Source: Deltaproteobacteria bacterium
GTDB taxonomy: Bacteria; Desulfobacterota; Desulfarculia; Adiutricales; Adiutricaceae
Assembly (NCBI GenBank): GCA_031288415.1
Contig: JAITRL010000272.1
Location: forward strand, 1 to 40,765
Length of the DNA stretch: 40,765 nucleotides
Direction of reading: 5' to 3'
Positions 7,870-16,375 of the stretch are shown piece after piece (position 1 is the stretch's first letter; every line of letters starts with the position of its first letter). The position numbers and the translations under genes are program-made. The notes below the pieces were generated by a model, which ran no database searches, had not been told where the DNA came from, and saw only the letters and a program-made list of their open reading frames with translations.

Positions 7870-8480
7870 TCAGACGCAACATGGCGCAAAAATCAAGAAG
7901 TTGTGGCCATACTATTGGACATCGCGTTAGCAACTCACCCTCAAGCCTTTGAGACTGATGGTTATCCAAAGACGATATTATCAATAAGATGCGGATAAAC
8001 GCTTGAATATCCCTTTCGCAAGTGTAATTACGCCACCTGAACGGCATAGCGTCGTCTGTGACAAAATCAAGAAGTTGCGGGCATATGTCTCGAATCCGCA
8101 TTGTATAGACGCCAATTCGTCTCAGCTTTCGATAAACGCCCAATAGCCTGAAAATCAATACATTGTGGACAAATGCTTATGCAACGCTTACATGAGTTGT
8201 TTTACGCCTATTCTGCCGAATTACCCAGTCTAGGGCAAAATCAAAAAATTGTTGGCATTTGCGTAGACGCTACTACAGTCTGACTCTCTGACACTCCAAA
8301 GCTGACGAATGTCTTTGTAGCAAATTGTCGATTAGTTCCTTTCTTAAGACCAAATATCACATTCTTATGATGTCTTTAAGCCTCAGATATCGCCTTATGA
8401 CGCCCAATTCATCATCAAGAAATTGCAGCCAAATGCATCTGTGCCTCATCTGTCAGACAACGTCGCCAGACTTGATTTAT
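7870..8480 (-). pseudogene. degenerate 174-bp tandem repeat, possibly a decayed repeat-protein gene
   Basis: A core close to AATCAAGAAGTTG occurs at 7891, 8065, 8239 and 8413, exactly 174 bp apart each time; 174 is 58 codons. Between cores, other blocks align at the same offset, for example TCAATAAGAT/TCAATACATT and GCGGATAAAC/GTGGACAAAT. Translated on the minus strand in the frame of the core, the units read PQLLDF, PQLLDF, QQFFDF and LQFLDD. They also share weaker positions such as QAFIRILLI/xAFVHNVLI and QRL/RRI/QRV. At least four stops interrupt the frame, so nothing continuous is encoded now. The substitutions look partly protein-conserving, which suggests a former coding repeat. I do not recognise the family. 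The block is AT-richer than its surroundings. Confidence 0.55.
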
Positions 8481-9101
8481 GGCTTGACAACGCTTCCCTC
8501 GCAGGCCTGACCGCCCGACATGTCCACAGGCGCTAGCCGTAAGGGTCCTTGAGAGGCAACCAGCCTGGACCCAAATCTCCTCCCGCATGCGCCTAAAACG
8601 CAAGCGGCAAGAACGCTTTCCGCAGGCAGCTCTGACGGCTCATCAGGACTTTCGGGCAACCTGATGGCTCCCCCGGCAGCCTTATGGACTTCCGGGCAGC
8701 CTGAGGGATCTCGGCGGCTGCTTATCGGGATAGCCTTGCGGCTCTCGCGGCCAACGCCTCCGGGCACCCTATATCCTCTTACGGCCCACTCTTCCGGAAA
8801 ACCAAGCAGGGCCGGAGACTCTGTATGACCCCCTGGCCCAGATCCGCGAGAAAAAAAATTACATGCCCGCTACGTCAAAAAACCTCTCCCCGCAAATTCC
8901 TCTCGCCTTGCGGCCCGCCCCCCGCCCGGGACTGCTTTCCGGGGCCTGGAGGAAAGCCAGCCGTCAAAATTCGAACCGTCGCCCCGCCCTCCGGGAAAGG
9001 CCGCGCGGCCTCGAGGCTACGCGCCTTCCCGCCGCTGAGGCCTATGGTCCGGCAGCCCGGCCGGCCTTTACAGTTCGCCGGCCTCCTCACGGGTCCGCCT
9101 C

Positions 9102-9130
9102 TTGAAATCCCTGAAGCGAGAGAATAAACT
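9102..9130 (+). promoter_or_regulatory. promoter of the ApbE-like gene
   Basis: TTGAAA (9102-9107), a 17-bp spacer, TAAACT (9125-9130). Transcription would start near 9137, directly at the Fur-like palindrome and about 105 nt before the chosen ATG. Confidence 0.6.
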
Positions 9131-9139
9131 GTAATAGCA

Positions 9140-9158
9140 ATTGAGACTCAGTTTCAAT
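9140..9158 (+). promoter_or_regulatory. Fur-type box
   Basis: ATTGAGACTCAGTTTCAAT is a 19-bp palindrome centred on 9149 with a single mismatched pair. Its core fits the 7-1-7 Fur-family pattern TGAnAnT-n-AnTnTCA. Lying at about +3 to +21 of the promoter at 9102-9130, it would block transcription when bound. Fur itself is not in the window; another Fur-family protein could bind. Confidence 0.6.
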
Positions 9159-9241
9159 AATAAGACTTTTCCACCAGAACCCCCTCCGTGCCCCGGCCTC
9201 CCGCGCGGGCCAGGCCGAGGAGGGCGCGCCAGGAGCCAGAC

Positions 9242-10678
9242 ATGTTCGGAAGGCATGACACTAAAGTCGAGATAAGGATCCCGAGGCTTTCAGGGTCGGC
9301 GGATCCCCCCCGCTTCTCCGCGAACCTGGTCGCGGCGGCCGTGACCAAGGCCGACCGCCTCCTCTCGCCAGAGGGTGAGGGAAGCGACATAGCCCGCCTC
9401 AACAGCGCCCCCGCCGGCGAGTGGGTGGAAGCGGACCCGCTCACCCTGATAGCCGTTAGGAAAGCCCTGAACTGGAGACGGCTTTCGGGCGGGGCCTTCG
9501 AACCCGCCGTGGGGCCGCTCAAGGCCCTCTGGGCCGAGGCGGCACAGGCGCGCGGCCTTCCTGACGATCAGGCGGTGGAAAAGGCCAGGGAACTCGCCCG
9601 CGCGGAGCACCTCGCCGTCGATCACGGCGGCGGCCGGCTCTCCTGGACCCGCCCGGGCTGCTCCCTCGATCTGGGAGGGATAGCGGAAGGCATCGCGGCT
9701 GACGTTGCCGCAGAGGCCCTCCTGGCCAGGGGAACGGAAAACGCCTCCGTAAGGATCGGCGGGGCAGTGAGAACCATTGGCCTCAACCCGAAAACCAGCC
9801 CTCCCGACCCCTGGGACAAGGGCATCCGCGATCCCCTGGGCAGGGCAGTCACCCCTCCCGGACCGTGGCCGGAGCCCGGGGCCGACTGGGGGGCCTCAGC
9901 CTTCTGCGGGTATCCTGGCGACTCCGCAGGCCGCGCGGAGGCCTTAACCGCAGGTGGCGGCCGCGACGAGCGACTCGGCCGCCAGGGCGAATCCGGAAGC
10001 CTGGCCCACGGGGGCCCGCAATCCCCTGACACTCATGCCTGCCATGATCATCACGCCCGCCGCCGCCACGCTTCCCACGCCCGTCCCGATTCCCGCGATC
10101 ATCATCACGGAAGCCGCGGCCGTCCAGACCTTGACGGCCGTCCTGACCTCGAAGGCCGCCTCGACCGCCCCGCTCACCGTCATTGCCGGCACGATCGCCA
10201 TGGCTTCCATGAGCATCGTCATGGTCACGACGATCGCCATAGCCATCCTTCCCGTCCCGGCGTGGAGCCACCCTCCGGCGGCTGCCGGTGCTGCGGCGGC
10301 TGCGGGAGGCGTCCGCGGATCTTAGATCCCGCTACGGGCCGGCCCGCCAGGGGAGGCTTCGCGGCCGCGGCGTTCCACCCTCGCTCTGCGGCAGACGCCG
10401 CTGCCGCGGCGGTTGTCATGAGCGTCCTGGGCCCTGCGGGTGCCGGTAGCTTTCTGGCCGGACAGGAGGGGCGCCTTGCCTTTCCTGAGGGCTTTGCCGC
10501 GCTCGTCTTCGGCCGCGGCCCGGAGGGGTCGCTCGCGACCTTCTCGTTTTTCCTGGGAACGGACGGAAAACTCCACTCGTCACGTATCCTTACCCCCGCC
10601 CCGGAGAAGCCTGCGGCCCGCGACTCCCGGGAAGGCATCCCGATTCTCCCCCGCGCCGCTCTCTCGTTTTCCTCCTGA
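9242..10678 (+). CDS. ApbE-like protein (FAD:protein FMN transferase family) with a His-rich insert and altered active-site positions
   Basis: 478 aa. ATG 9242 is preceded by AGGAG 6 nt upstream; a GTG at 9188 is open but has no ribosome-binding site. An in-frame stop at 9161 rules out a signal peptide, unusual because ApbE enzymes normally act outside the cytoplasm. ApbE proteins attach FMN to Thr/Ser of partner proteins. Family landmarks are SDIARLN, GGAFEPAVGPLKALW, SLDLGGIAEGIAAD, VRIGGAVRTIG, ILDPATGRP, and a C-terminal AADAAAAAVV stretch. Several usually conserved positions differ: GGAFD-T to GGAFE-A, the Lys of GGIAKG to Glu, Asp/Asn after VRIGG to Ala, His before ILDP to Arg. Between about residues 233 and 357 lies an insert with 19 His in one stretch and a CRCCGGC cluster. 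It may be inactive or repurposed. The Fur-type box suggests a link to iron. Confidence 0.75.
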   Translation: MFGRHDTKVEIRIPRLSGSADPPRFSANLVAAAVTKADRLLSPEGEGSDIARLNSAPAGEWVEADPLTLIAVRKALNWRRLSGGAFEPAVGPLKALWAEAAQARGLPDDQAVEKARELARAEHLAVDHGGGRLSWTRPGCSLDLGGIAEGIAADVAAEALLARGTENASVRIGGAVRTIGLNPKTSPPDPWDKGIRDPLGRAVTPPGPWPEPGADWGASAFCGYPGDSAGRAEALTAGGGRDERLGRQGESGSLAHGGPQSPDTHACHDHHARRRHASHARPDSRDHHHGSRGRPDLDGRPDLEGRLDRPAHRHCRHDRHGFHEHRHGHDDRHSHPSRPGVEPPSGGCRCCGGCGRRPRILDPATGRPARGGFAAAAFHPRSAADAAAAAVVMSVLGPAGAGSFLAGQEGRLAFPEGFAALVFGRGPEGSLATFSFFLGTDGKLHSSRILTPAPEKPAARDSREGIPILPRAALSFSS

Positions 10679-11883
10679 ACCTGCCTTTAGCGGCCTTTCG
10701 CCCGGCACCCTGCTGGCGCCTCGCGCAAGCCCGCCGGAGGCTGGCGGCAACGGGCACGCCCGCCCAGGGGCCCGGCGCCGAAAAGGCGCCTGCGGGCGTT
10801 TCCGCGCGCTCCAAGGCCGCCGGTCTTCGGCTTCTCTCCCGACCCCTGGCCTTCCCTCCGCCGGGGGACGGGGAAGAAGCCCGCCGCAGGCCTGGCCCGC
10901 CAGGGATTTCCTGCCCGCAAGCTGCCTAACCGCCTCTCAATCAGGTTCGCCTCCCTTCGGCATCTCCCTTCCCCTTACGACTTTGCTCCAAGCCCTTCCC
11001 CAAGCCTCCCGGCCCAACGCCAAGGCTCTTCCAGCCGCCCTCCGCCCCTGCTCCAAGCCCTTCCCGCCGCCGCCCGCCCAGGCTCTTCCTGCCGCCCTCC
11101 GGCACAGCGACAAGGCCTTCCACCCCCTACCCTTCGCCAAGGCTTTTCCTGTCTCCCTTCTGCCTTGCGACAAGGCTCTCACCCCCCCGGCACTGCGGAT
11201 TGGCCCTTCCTGCAGCCCTTCGGCTCTGCGACAAAGCCTTCCTCCCCACACGGCACTGCGGATTGGCCTTTCCTGCAGCCCTTCGGCGCTACGGAGCGAC
11301 CTTTCTCGCCGCCCCCCGGCACTGCGCCACGTCCCTTCCCTCCGCCCCTCAGCCCAGCGCCTCTGTGTCATTCCCGCTGCCCCGCTTCCCTGCGGAACTG
11401 GCCTTCCTGCCGGCTCCACACCCGCTCCAAGCTTTGGGCTTAGCCTCAATAGCCCGGAAGCCAGGAAGGCCGGAAGGCCTGGAAGCTCTCTAAGCTTCGG
11501 AAGCTCACTTGTGGGCTTCACGCCGGACAGGGTCCTTGACCGCAGTTACGTTCAAACCGCTCCCAAAGGTGAAGGCGCAACATCGTCAGGCGGCGTCTGA
11601 GGAGGGTCCGGAAAAAGCGTCTGCGGCGGCAAAGGCAAGAGGAGCCTGCAGCGCCAAAGGCAAGCGGCGCCTGAGGCGGAGCCTGCAAGAGGATCCTGCG
11701 GCGGCACTGGCTTGCCGCGCCTGCGGCCGCGCCTGCCGCAGGGCCTGCAAGAGGAGCCTGCGGCGAAGCGCTAAAGACCTCGGGCCCCCGCCCCGCCAAG
11801 CCTTGGAAAACCCTTGAATCAGGGCAGGTTCTCTGGTAGGCTGTTTCCCCTATCTCTTCCGCCGGAAGGCCGAAAGTACCGGT
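10679..11883. other. 1.2-kb repeat-rich spacer
   Basis: No credible gene between the ApbE-like gene and recR. The usual recR neighbours dnaX and ybaB are absent. It holds the roughly 60-bp degenerate repeats at 10975-11350 and, at about 11600-11790, a looser GCCTGC-rich repetitive stretch. Open frames here are low-complexity and run on both strands. No AT-rich promoter is visible for recR. Confidence 0.6.
10975..11350. repeat. degenerate repeat, about 60-bp units
   Basis: GCGACAAGG-type anchors recur at 11107, 11167, 11228 and 11296 (spacing 60, 61, 68). Two adjacent units share GGCACTGCGGATTGGCC (11189 and 11252) followed by CCTGCAGCCCTTCGGC. Copies further left are more diverged, with half-units of about 30 bp. 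Confidence 0.75.
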
Positions 11884-12498
11884 TTGCAGCACCCTCCCCA
11901 GATAACAGATCTCATCGAGCGCCTGGCCAAACTCCCTGGCCTCGGGCGCAAGAGCGCCACCCGGCTCTCGCTGTATATCCTCAAAAGGCCGGAGGACGAG
12001 GTGAAGGGGCTGGCCGCGGCGCTGGTGGCAGTCAAGGAGGAGATCCGCTTCTGCTCCGTTTGCCACGACTACACGGACGATGACCCCTGCCCCCGCTGCC
12101 GGGACCCGAAGAGGAACCGGGCCGTGGTGTGCGTGGTGGAGACTTCCGCCGACCTGATAACGATCGAGTCCTCGGGGCTCTTCCGGGGGGTCTACCATGT
12201 CCTGGGAGGGGCGCTGAACCCCCTGGCCGGGATAGGGCCTGACGACCTGAACATCCAGAGCCTGCTCGACCGCGTGGACAGGGCCAGGGAGGAAGGCTCC
12301 CCCGTCGAAGAGGTGCTGCTCGCGACCGGCAGTTCGCCCGAGGGCGAGTCCACCTGCTCCTATCTTCTCGACCGCCTGAAGGCCAAGGGAGTCGAAGTTT
12401 CCAAGCTCGCGCGCGGCATTCCCTCCGGCATGGACCTGGAGTTCGTGGACGGGGTCACCCTGAAGGAGGCTCTGGAGAACCGGCGCAGGCTGCCTTAG
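11884..12498 (+). CDS. recR: recombination mediator protein RecR
   Basis: 204 aa, typical RecR length (about 200). RecR acts with RecO (and RecF) to load RecA on gapped DNA. Seen here: a helix-hairpin-helix start LAKLPGLGRKSATRLS (14-29), a zinc finger with C57, C60, C69 and C72, and a Toprim domain beginning VVCVVET and continuing through GVYHVLGGALNPLAGIGPDDL. The start is TTG; the family N-terminus (M-x-x-PP...LI..L..LPG) aligns directly with it, and no in-frame ATG is closer. The Shine-Dalgarno is poor. It stands alone instead of behind dnaX-ybaB, with about 1.2 kb and 0.6 kb of filler on either side. Confidence 0.97.
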   Translation: MQHPPQITDLIERLAKLPGLGRKSATRLSLYILKRPEDEVKGLAAALVAVKEEIRFCSVCHDYTDDDPCPRCRDPKRNRAVVCVVETSADLITIESSGLFRGVYHVLGGALNPLAGIGPDDLNIQSLLDRVDRAREEGSPVEEVLLATGSSPEGESTCSYLLDRLKAKGVEVSKLARGIPSGMDLEFVDGVTLKEALENRRRLP

Positions 12499-13105
12499 GC
12501 CCGCCGCGCGCCGCCGTCCCATATGACCTCCGGGCCTCAGGCGCGCCTTTCTCAGGGCCGCCGGGGCATCGGGCCGCCTGGCTGCCGGAGCGCCGGCCGT
12601 CCTCACCGGCGATCTCCCGGGCTCATTGGATTTGAGGCATTTCCGTCAGAACGCGCGCGCCGCGCCCGGCGCCTCTGCCTCCCGATTTCGTCCTTGCCGT
12701 CACCGCAAGCTGTCCCGGTTCCCTGCAGGAGCTTTCCCCTTCCCCTAAGCGCTTTCCCCGTTCACGGAAAGCGCATTGCCCGGTTCCTGAAAGCGCGTTT
12801 CCCGTGCCATGAAGCACCAACCGTCTCTTGCGCGCCGCTCCGCTCCCTGAGGCGCGTTCCCTGCTCCCTGAGGCGCTTGCCCTCCCTAGAGGAACCGTCT
12901 CCGTTGATTCAAACGTTTTCGCCGCGCGAACCGCCCCGTTTTCCGTTTTTCCGTGCCTTAGCCATTTCCAGTTGCCTTTGCCCCTTGGCCCCTGATCTTC
13001 CCATGATCTTCCCCTGGCCGGTTTCCCTTAAGACCCGCCCCCCCGCCGCCTGCGGAGCAAAGGCCGCAGCCGGGGCTTTTCGCCTTCACTCCCGGTAGCT
13101 ATTCC
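12499..13105. other. spacer upstream of ilvB
   Basis: 607 bp without a gene. A loose repeat of AAGCGC.TT.CCCG type lies at about 12748-12805. A stem-like pair CCGCCTGCGG / CCGCAGCCGG followed by GGGGCTTTTCG at about 13049-13085 could be an attenuator-type terminator just before ilvB, but the T tract is short. I find no leader peptide rich in Ile, Leu or Val codons. Confidence 0.5.
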
Positions 13106-14821
13106 ATGACCATGACCACCTCCAAACATGCCTCCCCTGCCGCCTCTTCCAAAGCCGCCGTCACCGGCTCCGAGGCCATCGTCAAGTTCCTCAAGGATTC
13201 CGGGGCGGATCTCGTCTTCGGTTACCCCGGAGGCGCGATAATCCCCTTCTACGATGCCCTGTACGGCTCGGGCATCCGCCACATCCTCTGCCGTCACGAG
13301 CAAGGCGCCGCGCTCGCGGCGGACGGATTCGCCAGGGCGAGCGGCAAAACCGGGGTGGTCATCGCCACCTCCGGCCCCGGCGCCACCAACCTGGTGACCG
13401 GTCTCGCCAACGCCCACATGGACTCCGTCCCCCTGGTGGCCATCACGGGCCAGGTGGCCACCACCTCCATCGGCACCGACAGCTTCCAGGAGGCCGACAT
13501 CTACGGGATCACCATCCCCATCACCAAATACAACTATCTGGTCAAGGATCCGGCGGACCTCCTGGACGTGCTCTCCGAGGCCTTCCACCTCGCGTCTTCA
13601 GGAAGGCCGGGGCCCGTGCTCATAGATCTGCCCAAGGACATCCAGACCGCGGCGATCCATTACCGGGTCCCCCGCCCCCCCGCCATTCCCGGCTACGACC
13701 CCAGGCCCGCGCCGGACCCGCAGGATGTAGCGGCCCTGGCCGAGGCCCTTGCCTTGAGCCTCCGGCCCGTGTTCTACGTGGGCGGCGGGGCCGCCGGCTG
13801 CGACAAGGAGCTCATTAAGCTCGCGGAGGGCTCGGACGTGGCGGTGGCGACGACCCTCCTCGCCAAAGGGATATTCCCGGACTCGCACGAGCTCTCCCTG
13901 GGGCTTCCCGGGATGCACGGCTCCAAATACTCCAACCTCGCCATCAACGAGTCCGATCTCATAGTAGGCCTGGGCGTGCGCTTCGACGACCGGGTGGTGG
14001 GCGACGTGCGGGGCTTCGCGCCGCTGGCCAGGGTGGCCCACGTGGACGTGGACCAGGCGGAGATAGGCAAGCGCCTCTCGGTGGACCTGGCCGTCCACGG
14101 GGACCTCAAGCTCGCGCTCGACCTTCTGATAAAAAAGCTCAAGCCCCGCAGGCGCCCCGAGTGGCATGGCCGCATCCAGGAGCTCAAGGCCCGTCATCCG
14201 CTGACGGTGCCGTCCGGGAGGGGCGCCATCAAGCCCCAGGCCGCCGTCAAGGCCGTCTCGGACCTGACCCGGGGCAAGGCGGTGATCGTCACGGACGTGG
14301 GCCAGCACCAGATGTGGGCGGCGCAGTTCATCGAGTCGAACCGCCCCCGGAGGTTCCTGTCCTCCGGCGGCCTGGGCGCCATGGGCTACGGGCTTCCCGC
14401 GGCCATGGGCGCGGCCCTCTCCGGGCCTGGGGTCCCCGTGGTGCTCATCACCGGGGACGGCGGCATCCAGATGAACATCCAGGAGCTCGCCACGATCCGC
14501 GAGAACGACATCCCCGTGAAGATCATCGTCTCCAACAACAGTTGCCTGGGCATGGTCCGCCAATGGCAGCAGTTCTTCTGCGGGAAGCGCTACTCGGAGA
14601 CGGTCTTCCGCTACAACCCGGACTTCTCCCGCCTTGCCCAGGCCTACGGCATCCCCGGAAAAAGGGTGGAGGACCCTGACCTCCTGGTCAAGGCGATCTC
14701 CGACCTGCTCGAGGCCCCCGGCCCGGGGCTCCTGGACATCCAGGTCGAAAAGGAGGAGAACGTGCTGCCCATGATCCCCGCCGGCAAGGGCCAGACCGAC
14801 TTCTTCGGGGAAGAGGCGTGA
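13106..14821 (+). CDS. ilvB: acetolactate synthase large subunit (AHAS, catalytic)
   Basis: 571 aa, normal length. A ThDP-, FAD- and Mg-dependent enzyme that makes 2-acetolactate or 2-aceto-2-hydroxybutyrate, the first common step of valine, leucine and isoleucine synthesis. The N-terminal PYR domain has the catalytic Glu E65 (RHEQGAALAADG) and GPGATNLVTGLA. A central FAD-type domain contains GLPGMHGSKYSNLA and GVRFDDRVVGD. The C-terminal PP domain has the ThDP motif GDGGIQMNIQEL (D about 451) through NNSCLGMVRQWQ. The first 20 residues are a loose Ser/Ala-rich leader; ATG 13106 or 13112 could serve. The small subunit follows after an unusual 218-bp spacer rather than the customary overlap. 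No ilvC is seen. Confidence 0.97.
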   Translation: MTMTTSKHASPAASSKAAVTGSEAIVKFLKDSGADLVFGYPGGAIIPFYDALYGSGIRHILCRHEQGAALAADGFARASGKTGVVIATSGPGATNLVTGLANAHMDSVPLVAITGQVATTSIGTDSFQEADIYGITIPITKYNYLVKDPADLLDVLSEAFHLASSGRPGPVLIDLPKDIQTAAIHYRVPRPPAIPGYDPRPAPDPQDVAALAEALALSLRPVFYVGGGAAGCDKELIKLAEGSDVAVATTLLAKGIFPDSHELSLGLPGMHGSKYSNLAINESDLIVGLGVRFDDRVVGDVRGFAPLARVAHVDVDQAEIGKRLSVDLAVHGDLKLALDLLIKKLKPRRRPEWHGRIQELKARHPLTVPSGRGAIKPQAAVKAVSDLTRGKAVIVTDVGQHQMWAAQFIESNRPRRFLSSGGLGAMGYGLPAAMGAALSGPGVPVVLITGDGGIQMNIQELATIRENDIPVKIIVSNNSCLGMVRQWQQFFCGKRYSETVFRYNPDFSRLAQAYGIPGKRVEDPDLLVKAISDLLEAPGPGLLDIQVEKEENVLPMIPAGKGQTDFFGEEA

Positions 14822-15039
14822 AAGCCCCCCGAACCCCGCTCCCCTGACCCCTCACAGGCGCGCCCCGCCTCCCTGCTCCCCCGGCGGCCCGCCCTGCCGG
14901 GGCACACGGCCCGCCGTCCCAGGCGGCCCGGCCCGCCGCCCCAGGCGACACGGCAGGGGCCGGGCGGTTCAGACGCGCATGGCCTTCCCCCCTCCGCCTG
15001 AGGCGGCCGACAGGCAACCCGCCCGAAAACGCACATGCC

Positions 15040-15525
15040 ATGAAAAAAATAATGTCCATCCTCGTCCGCAACCGTCCGGGCGTGCTTTCCCACGTGGCGG
15101 GCCTCGTCACCCGCCGCGGCTACAACGTCGAGTCCATCGCCGCCGGCCCCACCGAGAACCGCGAGATAACCCGCATCACCCTGGTGGTCAGGGGCGAGGA
15201 GCACAACCTGGACCAGGTGGCCAAGCAGATCCGCAAGCTCATCGATGTCATCAGAGTGGACCCGATCCCGCACGAGGATGCCATGACCGGCGAGCTCGCC
15301 CTGATCACCGTGTCCTTCACTCCGGAGAAGAAGTCCGAGATCATGAACCTCATCGGGCTTCTGGGCCTCACCATAAAGCATATCGAAAAGGACTCGGCCA
15401 CCGTCATGATCGCCGGCTCCGCCCAGAGCGTTGACACGGCCATCAACGGGCTCTCGCCCTTCTTCATCAGGGCCATGGCCCGCACGGGCCTTGTGGCGCT
15501 GCCCCTTTACGACAACGGCTCCTGA
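15040..15525 (+). CDS. ilvN: acetolactate synthase regulatory small subunit
   Basis: 161 aa, matching IlvN/IlvH of the longer type. It binds the catalytic subunit, raises its activity and confers valine feedback inhibition. An N-terminal ACT domain (about 3-78: MSILVRNRPGVLSHVAGLVTRRGYNVESI) carries the valine-site region, followed by the conserved C-terminal domain (about 85-158) with ELALITVS and LVALPLYDNGS. No strong Shine-Dalgarno precedes the ATG. The 218 bp separating it from ilvB is GC-rich filler with no promoter I can identify, so transcription from ilvB is likely. Confidence 0.97.
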   Translation: MKKIMSILVRNRPGVLSHVAGLVTRRGYNVESIAAGPTENREITRITLVVRGEEHNLDQVAKQIRKLIDVIRVDPIPHEDAMTGELALITVSFTPEKKSEIMNLIGLLGLTIKHIEKDSATVMIAGSAQSVDTAINGLSPFFIRAMARTGLVALPLYDNGS

Positions 15526-15914
15526 CTCCTCCTGGGGACAGGGCTCCGGCGGTCCGCTCCGACAGCCGCCCGCGGGCCTGCCCCAGTGGCGTCACCGGCC
15601 CAAGGCAACCCCCTTTCTCTCTCCCGGCCGCCTTCCCTGCGCCTGGAGGGGAAGAAGGCCCGCGCCCAGCGGCCTTCGCCGCGCCTGGCTGCCTTGTCCG
15701 ACGCCGACCGCCCTGTTTGCGCCGCAGGCTTAACGCGGAACCGGCAACCCGGCCGCTCAGCCCAGGGACAAGGCTGTTTTGGGCCTTCACAGGCGGCCTT
15801 CCGCCTTCCCTCTAACCCTGGCCCTCCTCCGCCGGGGCGTGAACTTCCCGTCGGTTCCGCCTCACCGCTGGAAAAAAATCCGGCCTGGTTATATATTTGA
15901 CGCCGTCCCGGATT

Positions 15915-15934
15915 CCGGCCGCTTTCGCGGCCGG
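15915..15934. other. perfect hairpin
   Basis: CCGGCCGC-TTTC-GCGGCCGG, 8-bp stem and 4-nt loop, no T run on either side. It could be a structured RNA element or simply GC-rich palindromic filler. Confidence 0.4.
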
Positions 15935-16219
15935 CAACGGCTGCGGGGGGCCGCCCCCCCGGAAGGCTGGATATGGGCTGACAGCCCTCAAACCGCCCTG
16001 GCCGCGGAGGCACGGGGCCGAAAAGGAAAAGAAACCCCCCGCGCTGTTCCTCAGGCCCTGAAGGGGCCAGATTCCCGGGGAAGCTTGCGCGACGTTCCCG
16101 CGAGCGGGATTTACCCTGGGCTCGCCTCGATGAGCCTTTACGGCCTTGGCAGGTGAAGGGCCACTATTGGGGATAAATCCTGACCGTCGGCTTCCCGCCC
16201 GGAGAGGCGCTTCCGCCTT

Positions 16220-16245
16220 GCCCAGGCGAGCCTGCGGGCCTTTTT
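16220..16245 (+). terminator. terminator-like hairpin upstream of hisB
   Basis: GCCC-AGGC / GCCT-GC-GGGC forms two 4-bp stems with a 2-nt bulge, followed by CTTTTT (T run 16241-16245). It lies 130 bp before hisB and 695 bp after ilvN. It could end ilvBN transcripts or act as an attenuator for hisB; I see no His-rich leader peptide. Confidence 0.4.
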
Positions 16246-16375
16246 CCCGCCCGCCTTGCCACAGGGCGCCGCAGTCGCTTTTCAGTACCGCCCGGAGACG
16301 CCCGCACGCGGGCGCCTCCGGGCGAAAGACGCCCGGAAGCGCCCGGCAAACCCCAGAAAAGCCCAGGAAACCCGC

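Larger units (their letters stand above)
7283..9101. other. 1.8-kb gene-free region
   Basis: I see no intact gene. It contains, in order, GC-rich filler, the 19-bp array (7608-7815), the AT-richer 174-bp repeat block (about 7870-8480), a loose 20-bp repeat of a CGGGCAGCC type near 8650-8710, and more GC-rich filler. An A8 run at 8851-8858 has no hairpin beside it. A TTCGAAT stretch near 8970 (minus strand) resembles a tRNA T loop, but its flanks do not pair. Confidence 0.6.
15526..16375. other. 850-bp spacer between ilvN and hisB
   Basis: No gene. ilvC, which commonly follows ilvN, is absent. It contains a perfect hairpin (15915-15934), a TTATATATTTGA patch near 15889-15900 that could hold a weak -10, TTGGCA at 16146-16151 without a well-placed -10, and a terminator-like structure at 16220-16245. 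Confidence 0.6.

Noticed and set aside
8960-8990. tRNA-like TTCGAAT on the minus strand
   Set aside because: The five bases on either side do not pair as a T arm, and no acceptor stem or anticodon arm fits.
10440-11600. 386-codon plus-strand ORF and 194-codon minus-strand ORF in the recR upstream region
   Set aside because: Both are translations of the same 60-bp degenerate repeats in GC-rich DNA, where stops are rare; the first also overlaps the ApbE-like gene in another frame.
13049-13085. attenuator terminator before ilvB
   Set aside because: The stem is imperfect and the T tract has only four residues; without a leader peptide it is too weak to list as a feature.
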